From the NCBI GenBank assembly GCA_004557455.1, contig SFDX01000001.1, positions 59,581 to 123,580 on the forward strand: a stretch of 64,000 bases of DNA, read 5' to 3'. Origin of the DNA: Akkermansia muciniphila (GTDB lineage Bacteria > Verrucomicrobiota > Verrucomicrobiia > Verrucomicrobiales > Akkermansiaceae). The notes under the pieces were generated by a model. That model was not told the origin of the DNA, searched no databases, and was given only the letters and a program-made list of their open reading frames with translations. A program made the translations under genes and the position numbers. Each line of letters opens with the position of its first letter. Within the stretch, counting starts at the first letter, position 1. Of this stretch, positions 45,680-54,698 are shown one piece after another.

Positions 45680-47065
45680 ATGACAAGCATATCCCCCGCT
45701 GACCTCCTCCTCGCCACCGGCGGCACCGCCGTGGTCACGGGGCAGCGCGCCATCACGGCCGGACTCACGACGGACAGCCGGAGGATCGTTCCGGGCTGTA
45801 TCTTCCTGGCCCTGAGCGGCGAGCGTTTCGACGGCAATAACTTCGCCGCCGAGGCCACCCATAAGGGAGCCGCCGCCGTCGTTGTCTCCCGCATTCCGGA
45901 GGGCTGCGACCCCGATGCCACCATTGTGCTGGTGCAGGACACACTGACGGCCCTGCAATCGCTGGCCACCTGGTGGCGGGAGCAATTGGAGCCACTGCAT
46001 GTGGTGGGGCTCACCGGCTCCTCCGGTAAGACGAGCACCAAGGACATGACCCTGGCCGTGCTGACTCAACGCTACAAGGCCATTGCAACCGCCGGTAACC
46101 TCAACAACCACATCGGCGTTCCCCTCAGCATTCTCTCCACCGAGAAAGGCACCGAGGCCGCTGTGTGGGAGATGGGCATGAACCACGCAGGCGAGCTCGC
46201 CCCGCTCTGCCGCATGACTCGCCCGCAAATAGGCATCATCACCACCATCGGCTCGGCTCACCTGGAGTTCCTCGGAAGCCGTCAGAACATCGCGCAGGAG
46301 AAATGCACCGTGGCGCGGGCTCTGCCTAAGGAGGGCTACATGATTTACCCCGCGACGGACGACTTTGCGGACTACATTGCCGACCAAACAGGTGCCACCC
46401 CCATCCCCGTAGGCGGCTGCAATTCCCCCGTACGCGCGATGAACTGCCGCACCACGGCACAGGGCACGGCCTATGACCTGCACATCGAGGGGCTAGGCGA
46501 AATACGAATCAACCTCCCCGTCCCCGGGCAGCACATGGTCAGCAACAGCCTTCTGGCCGCCGCTGCAGGGTGGAAGCTCGGTTGCACCTTGGAGCAGATT
46601 GCAGCGGGACTCTCCTCCGCTACCCTCACCAAGGGGCGCTTGGCCTGCAAGCAGGTGGAGGGCTACACCGTAGTGGACGACACCTACAACGCCAACCCGG
46701 AGAGCATGAAAGCCGCCCTCCGCACCGTTGCCGCGCTGGAGGGCCCCAAGCGTCGCTTCGCCGTGCTCGGCAAGATGGGCGAGTTGGGCGAAGGCGGCAT
46801 CGCGGCTCACGCAGAAATCGGTTGGTGTGCAGCCTCCCTCGGTTACGCTGCCGTAGTTGTAGTGGGCGAGGAATGCGCCGAGACCGATGCCCTCTGCCAA
46901 GCGGCGGCGGAAACAATCCCCGCCGTATTGGTCAACACCCCGGCAGAAGCCGCCGCTACCCTGCGCAGCATGATGGAACCGGGGGATGCCATCCTGTTTA
47001 AAGGCTCTCGCTCCGCCGGCATGGAACGCACCATGTATGAACTCTTTCCCTCATTAAAAAACTGA
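45680..47065 (+). CDS. murF: UDP-MurNAc-tripeptide D-Ala-D-Ala ligase
   Basis: A 461-residue Mur ligase adding D-Ala-D-Ala to the cell-wall precursor. The ATP-binding loop is GLTGSSGKTSTKDM, followed by MGMNHAGELAPL, TTIGSAHLEFLGS and VVDDTYNANPESMKAAL, all typical of MurF. The gene is in normal order after murE, 11 bases downstream, and ends 4 bases before mraY. Confidence 0.93.
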   Translation: MTSISPADLLLATGGTAVVTGQRAITAGLTTDSRRIVPGCIFLALSGERFDGNNFAAEATHKGAAAVVVSRIPEGCDPDATIVLVQDTLTALQSLATWWREQLEPLHVVGLTGSSGKTSTKDMTLAVLTQRYKAIATAGNLNNHIGVPLSILSTEKGTEAAVWEMGMNHAGELAPLCRMTRPQIGIITTIGSAHLEFLGSRQNIAQEKCTVARALPKEGYMIYPATDDFADYIADQTGATPIPVGGCNSPVRAMNCRTTAQGTAYDLHIEGLGEIRINLPVPGQHMVSNSLLAAAAGWKLGCTLEQIAAGLSSATLTKGRLACKQVEGYTVVDDTYNANPESMKAALRTVAALEGPKRRFAVLGKMGELGEGGIAAHAEIGWCAASLGYAAVVVVGEECAETDALCQAAAETIPAVLVNTPAEAAATLRSMMEPGDAILFKGSRSAGMERTMYELFPSLKN

Positions 47066-47069
47066 CACC

Positions 47070-48062
47070 ATGTTCTCACCTTCCATCAATATTCTGCTGG
47101 CCGGTCTACTGCCCTTTGCCCTGTACCTGCTGCTGGGCAAGCGTATGATTGCTATTTTAACCGCCATGAAGGCGGGGCAACCCATCCGCGAGGCCTGCGC
47201 CGGAGTGAATGCCCCGGAGCACCAGGGCAAGGTGGGCACACCCACCATGGGCGGACTGCTGCTAATCGCCTCGGTATTGATAACAACGCTGCTGACGGCG
47301 GATTTGACAGCGCCGAGCATTCACTGCTGCCTGCTGGTCATGGTCGTCACTGCTTTCCTGGGTTTTCTGGATGACTACGCCAAGATCACCAAGCACAGCA
47401 CGGACGGAGTGAGCGGCTGGTTCAAGATCGCCCTGCAAGCCGTTGCGGCCCTCGCCTGCGCGTTCTACCTTTACCACACACTCCCCGAGGCAACCCGGGT
47501 GTACATTCCTTTCTACGGCGGCTCCGTTGACATCGGGTTCTTCTTCATTCCCTTCGCCCTGTTGGTCATCATCGGTTCCTCGAACGCCGTGAACCTGACG
47601 GACGGTTTGGACGGACTCGCCGCCGGCTGCATGATACCGGTGTGCCTTACCTTTATTCTGCTGACCGGGTTCTCGACAACCACCCCGCTTTTGCTGGCCA
47701 TTGCCTCCGCCTGCATGGGCTTCCTGTGGTTTAACTGCTACCCCGCCAAGGTATTCATGGGAGACACCGGCTCATTGTCTTTGGGCGGCACGCTGGGCGC
47801 CGTTGCCGTATGCAGCGGCACGGAGTTCCTGCTGGTCATTGCAGGCGGCATCTTCGTGGCAGAGGCCGTTTCCGTGATGATTCAAGTCGGCTGGTTCAAG
47901 TACACCCGCAAGCGCTGCGGCGAGGGCCGCCGCTTCTTCCGCATGGCCCCCCTGCACCACCATTTTGAGCTCGGGGGGTGGAAGGAAACCCAAGTTTGTG
48001 TGCGTTTCTGGATCATCACGCTCCTTCTGTGCTTCATCACACTGACATCTATCATCATCTAG
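47070..48062 (+). CDS. mraY: Phospho-MurNAc-pentapeptide transferase
   Basis: A 330-residue polytopic membrane enzyme that attaches the pentapeptide precursor to undecaprenyl phosphate, forming lipid I. Family motifs: KVGTPTMGGLL, FLDDYAKIT with the Asp pair, NLTDGLDGLAAG, MGDTGSLSLGG and the HHHFE box near the C-terminus. It is slightly shorter than the ~360 residues of E. coli MraY, mainly at the N-terminus. Confidence 0.93.
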   Translation: MFSPSINILLAGLLPFALYLLLGKRMIAILTAMKAGQPIREACAGVNAPEHQGKVGTPTMGGLLLIASVLITTLLTADLTAPSIHCCLLVMVVTAFLGFLDDYAKITKHSTDGVSGWFKIALQAVAALACAFYLYHTLPEATRVYIPFYGGSVDIGFFFIPFALLVIIGSSNAVNLTDGLDGLAAGCMIPVCLTFILLTGFSTTTPLLLAIASACMGFLWFNCYPAKVFMGDTGSLSLGGTLGAVAVCSGTEFLLVIAGGIFVAEAVSVMIQVGWFKYTRKRCGEGRRFFRMAPLHHHFELGGWKETQVCVRFWIITLLLCFITLTSIII

Positions 48063-48079
48063 TTTTCCCTCATAGGACC

Positions 48080-49390
48080 ATGAATCTCGACGGCAAAAAA
48101 ATAGCAGTTCTCGGTTGCGGCCGCAGTGGCATCAGCGCAGCCAAATTAGCCCTTGCCCGCGGTGCGGCGCAGGTGTGCATCTTCGATTCCTCTCCCACGG
48201 CGGTGTGTCACGATGCCTCCCTACCCTTCTGCGCCGGAGCCGGGGCAGAAGATGCGCAGGCTTTCGGGGCGGACCTGGTGGTCATCTCCCCGGGTATCGA
48301 GGCCGATATTGCGTGGTCCCAAGCCTTCTGCTGCGCCGGTGCTCCCATCATCGGCGAAACGGAGCTGGCCTTCTCCTACTACACCGGGCGCATCATCGCC
48401 ATCACGGGAACGAACGGCAAAACCACCACCACAGCCCTCATTGAGCACATTCTGCTGCATGCCGGCAAGAACGCCAAGGCCTGCGGCAACTACGGCTACC
48501 CGCTCTCCGAGCTCTGCCTGATGCCGGAGCAGCCGGAGTTCGCCGTGCTGGAGGTCTCTTCCTTTCAGATGGAGACTATTGTCTCTTTCAAACCCGAGGT
48601 GGCCATTTGGCTTAACTTTGCGCCGGACCACATGGACCGCTATCGCCGTGTGGAGGACTACTACGAAGCCAAGAAGCGCATCTTCGAGAACATGGACAGC
48701 GACCAAATCGCCATTGTCCGCGTGGGTGAAAAGCTGCCCGGACTGCGCCCCCGTCGGGTAGAGTTCTCCGCCTTCTCCGGAGCCGGGCAACTGCGCTACG
48801 AAAACGGTTGCATCATGGAAGCCGGCGAGGTGGTGATGCCCCTGCGCGGCACAGCCATGGAGCAGGCACACAATGCGGAGAACGTGATGGCCGCAACCCT
48901 GGCCTGCCGCGTCGTAGGCATACCGGATGCCGTCATCGCCGAGGCCGTACACAGCTTCTGTCCCCCCGGGCACCGCTGCGAAACCGTTGCAGAAATCGAC
49001 GGCGTGCTGTGGCTCAATGACTCCAAGAGCACCAACCTGCACTCCACCGAGGCCGCCGTGCGCTCCCAGACACGCCCTGTCGTGCTCATCGCCGGCGGCA
49101 AGGACAAGGGACTGAGCTATGAGCCTATCAACCCCATGCTGAAGGAAAAGGCCGTGCTCTGCATTGTCTTCGGACAAATTGCCGACCAGTTGGAGCAAAC
49201 CTTCTCCCCCGTCTGCCGCACCATCAAGGTGGAGACCGTGGAGCAGGCCGTGGCCGCTGCGGCTGCCGAAGCCAAGCGCGGGGAGGTCGTCCTCTTCTCC
49301 CCCGGCACCTCTTCCTTTGACCAATTCACCGGCTACGTCCAGCGCGGACAATGCTTCCGCGATGCCGTGCATGCAACCCTTCACCTCTAA
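48080..49390 (+). CDS. murD: UDP-MurNAc-L-Ala D-Glu ligase
   Basis: A 436-residue Mur ligase that adds D-glutamate. It begins LDGKKIAVLGCGRSGISAAK (UDP-binding domain), carries the ATP loop AITGTNGKTTTTAL, LEVSSFQMETI, NFAPDHMDRY and the late WLNDSKSTNLHSTEAA. The ATG at 48080 follows mraY by 17 bases; the frame upstream of it overlaps mraY and is a shadow. Confidence 0.92.
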   Translation: MNLDGKKIAVLGCGRSGISAAKLALARGAAQVCIFDSSPTAVCHDASLPFCAGAGAEDAQAFGADLVVISPGIEADIAWSQAFCCAGAPIIGETELAFSYYTGRIIAITGTNGKTTTTALIEHILLHAGKNAKACGNYGYPLSELCLMPEQPEFAVLEVSSFQMETIVSFKPEVAIWLNFAPDHMDRYRRVEDYYEAKKRIFENMDSDQIAIVRVGEKLPGLRPRRVEFSAFSGAGQLRYENGCIMEAGEVVMPLRGTAMEQAHNAENVMAATLACRVVGIPDAVIAEAVHSFCPPGHRCETVAEIDGVLWLNDSKSTNLHSTEAAVRSQTRPVVLIAGGKDKGLSYEPINPMLKEKAVLCIVFGQIADQLEQTFSPVCRTIKVETVEQAVAAAAAEAKRGEVVLFSPGTSSFDQFTGYVQRGQCFRDAVHATLHL

Positions 49391-49405
49391 CCCTTTTATC
49401 CAGTC

Positions 49406-50296
49406 ATGTCTAAAAAGAAATCTTCCTCCGCGCTCAGCAACTCCGATCTCGGCCGACATCCTTCCAAACACAAATTCTTCAGCATCCTCACCCGCGTTAA
49501 ACGCCACCACTCGGATGTGGGCATGGTGGAGGATGATCGCAAGAGTTCCTCGGTCGTCAGCATCATCTCCGGACTGATTCTGATTCACTTCGTCCTCATC
49601 GGCGGTGTACTGATGCGCGGTCACCTCACCAAGGGACATCAGGTAGCAGCCGGACCGGGCATCACGGCTCCGCCCACTGCCGCCCCGACGGCCACCGCGC
49701 CCACCGCAACCGCGACAACAACGGCACCTTCCATCCGCCGAGAGGCACAGCCGACAGCAGGGACTGCGGGCACAACGGTTACCCCGCGCACATCGGCCCC
49801 GCACATCACCCAAACGGGTTTCCCGGAAGAAGAGGTGGCTGAGGCCGTGGAGGATACCCCTGCCCCGACTGTCGCCTCGACCCCTGCCGCAGGGACGCAG
49901 ACAGAGACCGCAGCGGCTCCCGCAACACCTGCCGGGACGGTTCTGGTGAAATACCAGGTCAAATCCGGGGAGAGCTGGATTAGCATCGCGCGTGCCCACA
50001 ACACCACGCAACAGGCCCTGCGTGCCGCAAACAAGAATGTGCGCATGCTGATGGCCGGTGCCTACATTCAGGTGCCGGTTGCCGCAGACTCCGAGGCCGG
50101 GCGTGCTGCTGCGGAGCGCCAAGCAACGCTTGCGGCCAATGCCCCCAAGACTCACACCATCAAGCGGGGTGAGACGCTCGCCAAGATTGCCAGACAGTAT
50201 AAAACGACCACTCAGCGAATCATGAAGTGGAACAACATGACCCCCGCTGATGCCACCCGACTCCGGATCGGCCAGAAAATCAAGGTATCGGAATAA
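49406..50296 (+). CDS. Membrane-anchored double-LysM protein in the dcw cluster
   Basis: A 296-residue protein with a basic cytoplasmic N-terminus (~50 residues), one membrane helix (IISGLILIHFVLIGGVLM), a low-complexity Thr/Ala/Pro linker (~100 residues) and two LysM domains: one starting VKYQVKSGESWISIARAHN and one THTIKRGETLAKIARQYK. LysM binds GlcNAc-containing glycans such as peptidoglycan. There is no catalytic domain. Sitting between murD and ftsW, it probably tethers the division or elongation machinery to the wall. It is not part of the classical dcw cluster. Confidence 0.75.
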   Translation: MSKKKSSSALSNSDLGRHPSKHKFFSILTRVKRHHSDVGMVEDDRKSSSVVSIISGLILIHFVLIGGVLMRGHLTKGHQVAAGPGITAPPTAAPTATAPTATATTTAPSIRREAQPTAGTAGTTVTPRTSAPHITQTGFPEEEVAEAVEDTPAPTVASTPAAGTQTETAAAPATPAGTVLVKYQVKSGESWISIARAHNTTQQALRAANKNVRMLMAGAYIQVPVAADSEAGRAAAERQATLAANAPKTHTIKRGETLAKIARQYKTTTQRIMKWNNMTPADATRLRIGQKIKVSE

Positions 50297-50299
50297 GAG

Positions 50300-51439
50300 A
50301 TGAGCACGCGAACGAGCATCATTTGCATCTGGGTTTGCTTCACCATTCTCCTTGCCTTGGGCATCACGATGGTGGCAAGCACGGGGCAATGTGCTATCGT
50401 CACTGACGGCAAATCTGCGGATTCCTTCCTCTACAAGCAGGCTACGTTCGCGGTGGGCGGTCTTATTGCCGCCCTTTGCCTCAGTCGGTTGGATTACCAC
50501 ATGTACCGCAACTGGGTAATCGGGCTGTGGATCATCTGCGTGTTGGCTCTTATCGGTTGTTATATCCCGGGCATAGGAAAGAACCTCAACGGCGAATCTC
50601 GATGGCTTAATCTCGGGCTCTTCACCTTCCAACCGAGCGAAGCAGCCAAAATCTGCCTCACGCTTTGCCTGGCATCTTGGTACACCACCCACCGTGAAAT
50701 GTCGGGCACCTTCTGGAAAGGATTTATCATCCCGGGGGTGATTTTCGGAATTCCTCTGGCTTTGATTTTGTTTGAGAAAGACATGGGCACCACGGCGGCC
50801 TTGGCCATGACCGGCTTTGCCGTCATGTGGGTTTCCGGCGTGCGCTGGTGGCTGCTTGTACTGGCCATCCTGCTGGGCGCCATCGCTCTTTATCTGATGA
50901 CGATTGACAGTCCGAACCGCATGGAACGCATTTATGCATGGAAAGATGCCTTTGCCTACCGCAGGCAAGAGGGCTGTCAGCAATGGTTTGCCGCTCTGGC
51001 TTTTGCCCGCGGCGGCATGTTCGGCGTGGGGCTGGGGGACGGCATCAGTAAGCACGGCAGCATGCCCTTTGCCCACACGGACTTCATCTTCCCCGTGGTG
51101 GGGGAGGAGCTGGGTATCTTCGGAGCATTGGGGGTCGTCGTTCTGTTCTCCCTGATGACTCTTTCCGGCATCATCCTGGCCCTGCAGATAACGGACACCT
51201 TCGGCCGCCTGTTTGCGGTCGGATTGGTCAACACCATTTTTTGGCCGGCCATGCTCAACATGATGGTTGTCACCTCCATTCTGCCGAACTCCGGTCTTCC
51301 CCTTCCCTTCATCAGCTACGGCGGCACGAACCTGGTGTTCACCATAGCCGCCATCGGCATTCTCACCAGCATTCAGCGTTTCACCCCAACAGCGCAGCAG
51401 ATGTATATTCCGCTGCGACGACGAAGTAACCCTCGGTAG
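50300..51439 (+). CDS. ftsW: SEDS peptidoglycan polymerase FtsW
   Basis: A 379-residue SEDS protein with about ten transmembrane segments that polymerises glycan strands at the septum with FtsI. Motifs include GKNLNGESRWLNLG, FTFQPSEAAKI, FEKDMGTTAAL, the GDGISKHGSMPFAHTDFIF loop with the essential Asp region, and GLPLPFISYGGTNLV near the C-terminus. FtsW rather than RodA is chosen for its place next to murG and ftsI. Confidence 0.92.
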   Translation: MSTRTSIICIWVCFTILLALGITMVASTGQCAIVTDGKSADSFLYKQATFAVGGLIAALCLSRLDYHMYRNWVIGLWIICVLALIGCYIPGIGKNLNGESRWLNLGLFTFQPSEAAKICLTLCLASWYTTHREMSGTFWKGFIIPGVIFGIPLALILFEKDMGTTAALAMTGFAVMWVSGVRWWLLVLAILLGAIALYLMTIDSPNRMERIYAWKDAFAYRRQEGCQQWFAALAFARGGMFGVGLGDGISKHGSMPFAHTDFIFPVVGEELGIFGALGVVVLFSLMTLSGIILALQITDTFGRLFAVGLVNTIFWPAMLNMMVVTSILPNSGLPLPFISYGGTNLVFTIAAIGILTSIQRFTPTAQQMYIPLRRRSNPR

Positions 51440-51451
51440 CAATTCTCTCTC

Positions 51452-52537
51452 ATGAGCGACAATAAACAGAATATCATTATAGCCTGCGGCGGTACGGGCG
51501 GTCACCTGTTTCCCGGCATTGCCGTCGCGCAGCAACTCAAAGCTCGCGGACACAACCCCGTGCTGCTAATTTCTCTTAAGGAGGTGGATGCGGATGCCTC
51601 CCGTAAGTACGGCGATTTGGAGTTTCACACGGTGCCGGCCATAGCAAAACCTCGTCTTCTTTCCCCGGGCATGCCCGGCTTCCTGTGGAAACTGGTCTCC
51701 ACTTACTTTACCTGCAAAAAAATCATCCGTCAATGCAAGGCCGATGCCGTGCTGGGTATGGGAGGGTTCACTTCCCTGCCGCCTGTTCGAGCCGGCCACG
51801 CTTTGGGGCTGCGTACCTATGTGCATGACTCCAACGCCCTACCCGGTAAGGCCAATCGGATGACAGCCCGCTGGTGTACCGGCGTGTTGTTAGGCATGGA
51901 AGAGGCGCGGCACTATTTCCCCGGCAGCCAATGCACCGTCGTCGGCACCCCCGTGCGGGATGAGCTCGTTCATCTGCCGTCCCGTGAGGAGGCTCGCGAA
52001 CGCCTGGGTATTCCGCAGGACAAGACGGTTATTCTGGTAACAGGCGGTAGCCAAGGAGCTCGCAACCTCAATACTCTGTTGGTGGATGCTGCCAAAAAGG
52101 ACCCGGAGGTCTTCTACCTTATCATTGCCGGCCGTTTCGATTTTCCCCGTGTGGCGCCATTGGCCCAAGATGCCCCCAACGTGCGGGTCATCGGCTTCTG
52201 CAACGATATGCCCGCTGCCTACGCGGCTTCGGACGGTGTCATTGCCCGCTCCGGTGCCTCCACCCTCACCGAGCTTTCCATTATCGGCAGGGCTTGCATG
52301 CTGGTGCCCTACCCCTATGCGGCCGATGACCACCAGACCCACAACGCACGGGTGTTTACCTCCCGCGGGGCTGCCGTCATGTGTCAGCAATCGGAGCTCA
52401 CGACGGAGAAGGTGCACAGCTTCGTCCACGATATCGTCATGCGCCCGAACGTTCGCACCGAGATGGAGCAGGCCATTCTCAGCTTATCGCGTCCGAATGC
52501 CGCCGCAGACATTGCCGAGGTGGTTACGGGAGAATAG
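51452..52537 (+). CDS. murG: Lipid II-forming GlcNAc transferase
   Basis: A 361-residue GT28 glycosyltransferase that adds GlcNAc to lipid I on the inner face of the membrane. Motifs are IACGGTGGHLFPGIAVA, VLGMGGFTSLPPVRA, VHDSNALPGKANRM, VTGGSQGARNLN and the donor-binding RSGASTLTELSIIGR. It closes the classical part of the dcw cluster here; murC does not follow. Confidence 0.94.
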   Translation: MSDNKQNIIIACGGTGGHLFPGIAVAQQLKARGHNPVLLISLKEVDADASRKYGDLEFHTVPAIAKPRLLSPGMPGFLWKLVSTYFTCKKIIRQCKADAVLGMGGFTSLPPVRAGHALGLRTYVHDSNALPGKANRMTARWCTGVLLGMEEARHYFPGSQCTVVGTPVRDELVHLPSREEARERLGIPQDKTVILVTGGSQGARNLNTLLVDAAKKDPEVFYLIIAGRFDFPRVAPLAQDAPNVRVIGFCNDMPAAYAASDGVIARSGASTLTELSIIGRACMLVPYPYAADDHQTHNARVFTSRGAAVMCQQSELTTEKVHSFVHDIVMRPNVRTEMEQAILSLSRPNAAADIAEVVTGE

Positions 52538-52541
52538 GCCC

Positions 52542-52979
52542 ATGCCGGAAATCCACATCAACTTGGCCGAGCAACGGTTGCTTCTTCGCGGGGGAGAAAA
52601 GCCATTCTCCGCAGTCATCTCCTCCGGTGCTGCGGGAATAGGCTTCACCCCCGGAAGCGGCTGCACCCCGACGGGACGATTCCGCGTTTACAGTCGACAC
52701 GGCATCGGGGCCCCGCTTCTCACTGTTTTCCGCGCTCGTATTCCCATAGGGATATACAGCAACCAAGCCGGTGATTGCATTCTCTCCCGCATTCTGTGCC
52801 TGGATGGTCTGGACGCGGAAAACGCCAACACTCGGGCGCGGTATATTTACATCCACGGGACCAACGATGTCGAGCACCTGGGGACACCTGTCTCCGCCGG
52901 CTGTATTCGCTTGGCCCCGGAAGACATGGTGCAACTCTTCGAGCTGGCACCCACGGGGACACCGGTATTTATTTCCTGA
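52542..52979 (+). CDS. L,D-transpeptidase
   Basis: A 145-residue YkuD-type L,D-transpeptidase domain with the active-site motif HGTNDVEHLGTPVSAGCIRL (His, Ser, catalytic Cys and Arg all present). Such enzymes make 3-3 cross-links in peptidoglycan or attach proteins to it. No signal peptide is visible at the chosen ATG, 4 bases after murG, which is odd for a periplasmic enzyme. The longer upstream frame is a shadow of murG, so export may need another route, or the enzyme acts on cytoplasmic muropeptides. Its 3' end overlaps the convergent GT2 gene by 11 bases. Confidence 0.8.
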   Translation: MPEIHINLAEQRLLLRGGEKPFSAVISSGAAGIGFTPGSGCTPTGRFRVYSRHGIGAPLLTVFRARIPIGIYSNQAGDCILSRILCLDGLDAENANTRARYIYIHGTNDVEHLGTPVSAGCIRLAPEDMVQLFELAPTGTPVFIS

Positions 52980-54006
52980 GGAAGCGTGCTGCCAAGGCAT
53001 AAGCCCACGGGCAGATGACTCGCAGAGCCCATGGTATCCTGCGCCACCACGGTCCGCTGATATGGGCATCCGCAATGCGCTCACGCCACGGTTTCTGCCA
53101 AAAGAGTGCTTGGCGTTTCAACTCAATAAATCGAGCACGAAAATAAGATAAAACACCCTCACAATCCGGATGAGTGCGGGTGTAGGTCTCCAGCTCTTGC
53201 AAAATAGGCTCATGGCAGGGAATACCGCGGCGGTAATAATCCCGGGACGCCGCGTCCGCCCGCAGATAATCCCGCACGGTTCGGCAACGTGTGCGGTCGG
53301 AAGAGATATTGGCCGCATGCCGACGATAGTAAATCATCACCCCGTTGCGTACAATCACGAAACGACCGAGCATCAACGCGCGGGTGGCAAACATCGTGTC
53401 ATCCAGAACAGCACATATGGCCGGCAAATCTCCGAAAACATCGAAAACAGACCGGTGCATTGCCATCATGCATCCCCACCATTCCAGCCAATCCGGCTTC
53501 TCCCCGGCAAAGTCATAGCGATCGGCAACGCGATATTCCAATGCCTCATCCGGGACATTCTGCACCTCCGGCGGCTCCTTTTCGAAGGGCACCAGACACC
53601 CGGACACAGCCACAGCACCGGGGTGTTTCATAATCGCCAGCCCCGTCAGGCGTGCACGGTCAGGGTGCATCACATCATCGCCGTCCACACGCATGAACCA
53701 GTCGCCGCAGGCTAAATGCACCGCCGTGTTCATATTCACCGCCACACGCCCATTCGAGGGGCAACGGTGGGTGACAACTCGATACGGACCGCGGTAAGCG
53801 GCCGCCACGCGCTCAATTACCTCAAAACTCGCATCATCGGAGCAATCATCACAACAAATCACCTCCAGACGCCCGGGGTACGGCATGGCCAAAACAGACT
53901 CCAAGCATGCCCCGATGAAATCCTGCTGATTGTGGCTCATCACCAGCACGCTGATGAAGGGCCACTCCTCAGCGCAGGGTTCTACTCCTTTTCGCGCGTC
54001 ATCCAT
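52969..54006 (-). CDS. Family 2 glycosyltransferase
   Basis: A 345-residue GT2 enzyme with a GT-A fold: FISVLVMSHNQQDFIGACLES, EVICCDDCSDDASFEV, the DxD-type MRVDGDDVMHPDRARL, and a helical C-terminal part with a hydrophobic end. It is probably involved in LPS core, O-antigen or capsule assembly; donor and acceptor are not readable. Its start overlaps the dedA-like gene by 25 bases, and its end overlaps the L,D-transpeptidase gene on the other strand. Confidence 0.75.
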   Translation of the reverse strand: MDDARKGVEPCAEEWPFISVLVMSHNQQDFIGACLESVLAMPYPGRLEVICCDDCSDDASFEVIERVAAAYRGPYRVVTHRCPSNGRVAVNMNTAVHLACGDWFMRVDGDDVMHPDRARLTGLAIMKHPGAVAVSGCLVPFEKEPPEVQNVPDEALEYRVADRYDFAGEKPDWLEWWGCMMAMHRSVFDVFGDLPAICAVLDDTMFATRALMLGRFVIVRNGVMIYYRRHAANISSDRTRCRTVRDYLRADAASRDYYRRGIPCHEPILQELETYTRTHPDCEGVLSYFRARFIELKRQALFWQKPWRERIADAHISGPWWRRIPWALRVICPWAYALAARFLRK

Positions 54007-54617
54007 TTCATCAAAGCATAAAGCGCCGCCAGCAACACAACACCCAGCACCACAAGGTGGCTCTCCGCTTTCACTGCATTCAACAGCCCCTCGGGGTCAC
54101 TCAGGATATTCGGATGCTCGGCACCCACCTTGTGCCCGAACCACGCCAGTACCACCGACCAAATGCCGGAGCCGACAAAGGTTGCCAAACTGAAGGTCAG
54201 GAAGGGCACCTTGCTGATACCGGCGGGAATGGAAATCAGATGACGCACCACCGGCAGAAAGCGTGCAAAGAATATTCCCATCGTCGAGTATCGCTGCATG
54301 AAGGCCTCCGCCTTCTCAACCTTGTGCGGCGGCAGAAGAAAATACTTACCGTAGCGGTGGATGAAGGGGCGGCCCAGCCAAAGAGACAAACCGTACATGA
54401 TACAGGAGCCCACATAGGCACCGACGGTACCGACCAACACTACGCCCCAGAAGGTCATATCGCTGCCCTCCTGCGCGGCCATGATAGCCGCAGGCGGCAC
54501 CACAATCTCACTGGGTACGGGCAATACGGTACTCTCCATCGCCATCAGTAATAACACACCCCAGTAGCCCCAATCCACAACCCATTGCATCCACTCCTGT
54601 ATCAGTTCATGTATCAT
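53982..54617 (-). CDS. DedA-family membrane protein
   Basis: A 211-residue integral membrane protein of the DedA/SNARE-associated family. The segment LPVPSEIVVPPAA, then GSCIMYGLSLWLGRPF and FARFLPVVRHLISIPAGISKVPF, is characteristic. DedA proteins are linked to lipid carrier flipping (undecaprenyl phosphate) and membrane homeostasis. It is divergent from lpxB and followed by the overlapping GT2 gene. Confidence 0.85.
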   Translation of the reverse strand: MIHELIQEWMQWVVDWGYWGVLLLMAMESTVLPVPSEIVVPPAAIMAAQEGSDMTFWGVVLVGTVGAYVGSCIMYGLSLWLGRPFIHRYGKYFLLPPHKVEKAEAFMQRYSTMGIFFARFLPVVRHLISIPAGISKVPFLTFSLATFVGSGIWSVVLAWFGHKVGAEHPNILSDPEGLLNAVKAESHLVVLGVVLLAALYALMKWMTREKE

Positions 54618-54663
54618 CTCGGCTCAAGGATACAGGATTCCACCTCTTTTGAAAAGTCTTTTC

Positions 54664-54692
54664 TTGCGGACTGACGTATTCCGTGATATAAT
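54664..54692 (+). promoter_or_regulatory. Leaderless promoter of lpxB
   Basis: TTGCGG (54664-54669), 17-base spacer, perfect TATAAT (54687-54692), six bases to the ATG at 54699. Confidence 0.7.
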
Positions 54693-54698
54693 GCTCCC

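Noticed and set aside
44046..45686. Antisense frame of 546 codons opposite murE
   Set aside because: Shadow with biased composition; MurE motifs on the sense strand are complete.
48221..51553. Antisense open frame of 1110 codons opposite murD, the LysM gene, ftsW and murG
   Set aside because: Low-complexity His/Gly/Arg/Glu-rich translation with no domain, lying opposite four well-recognised genes; it is produced by GC-rich codon structure.
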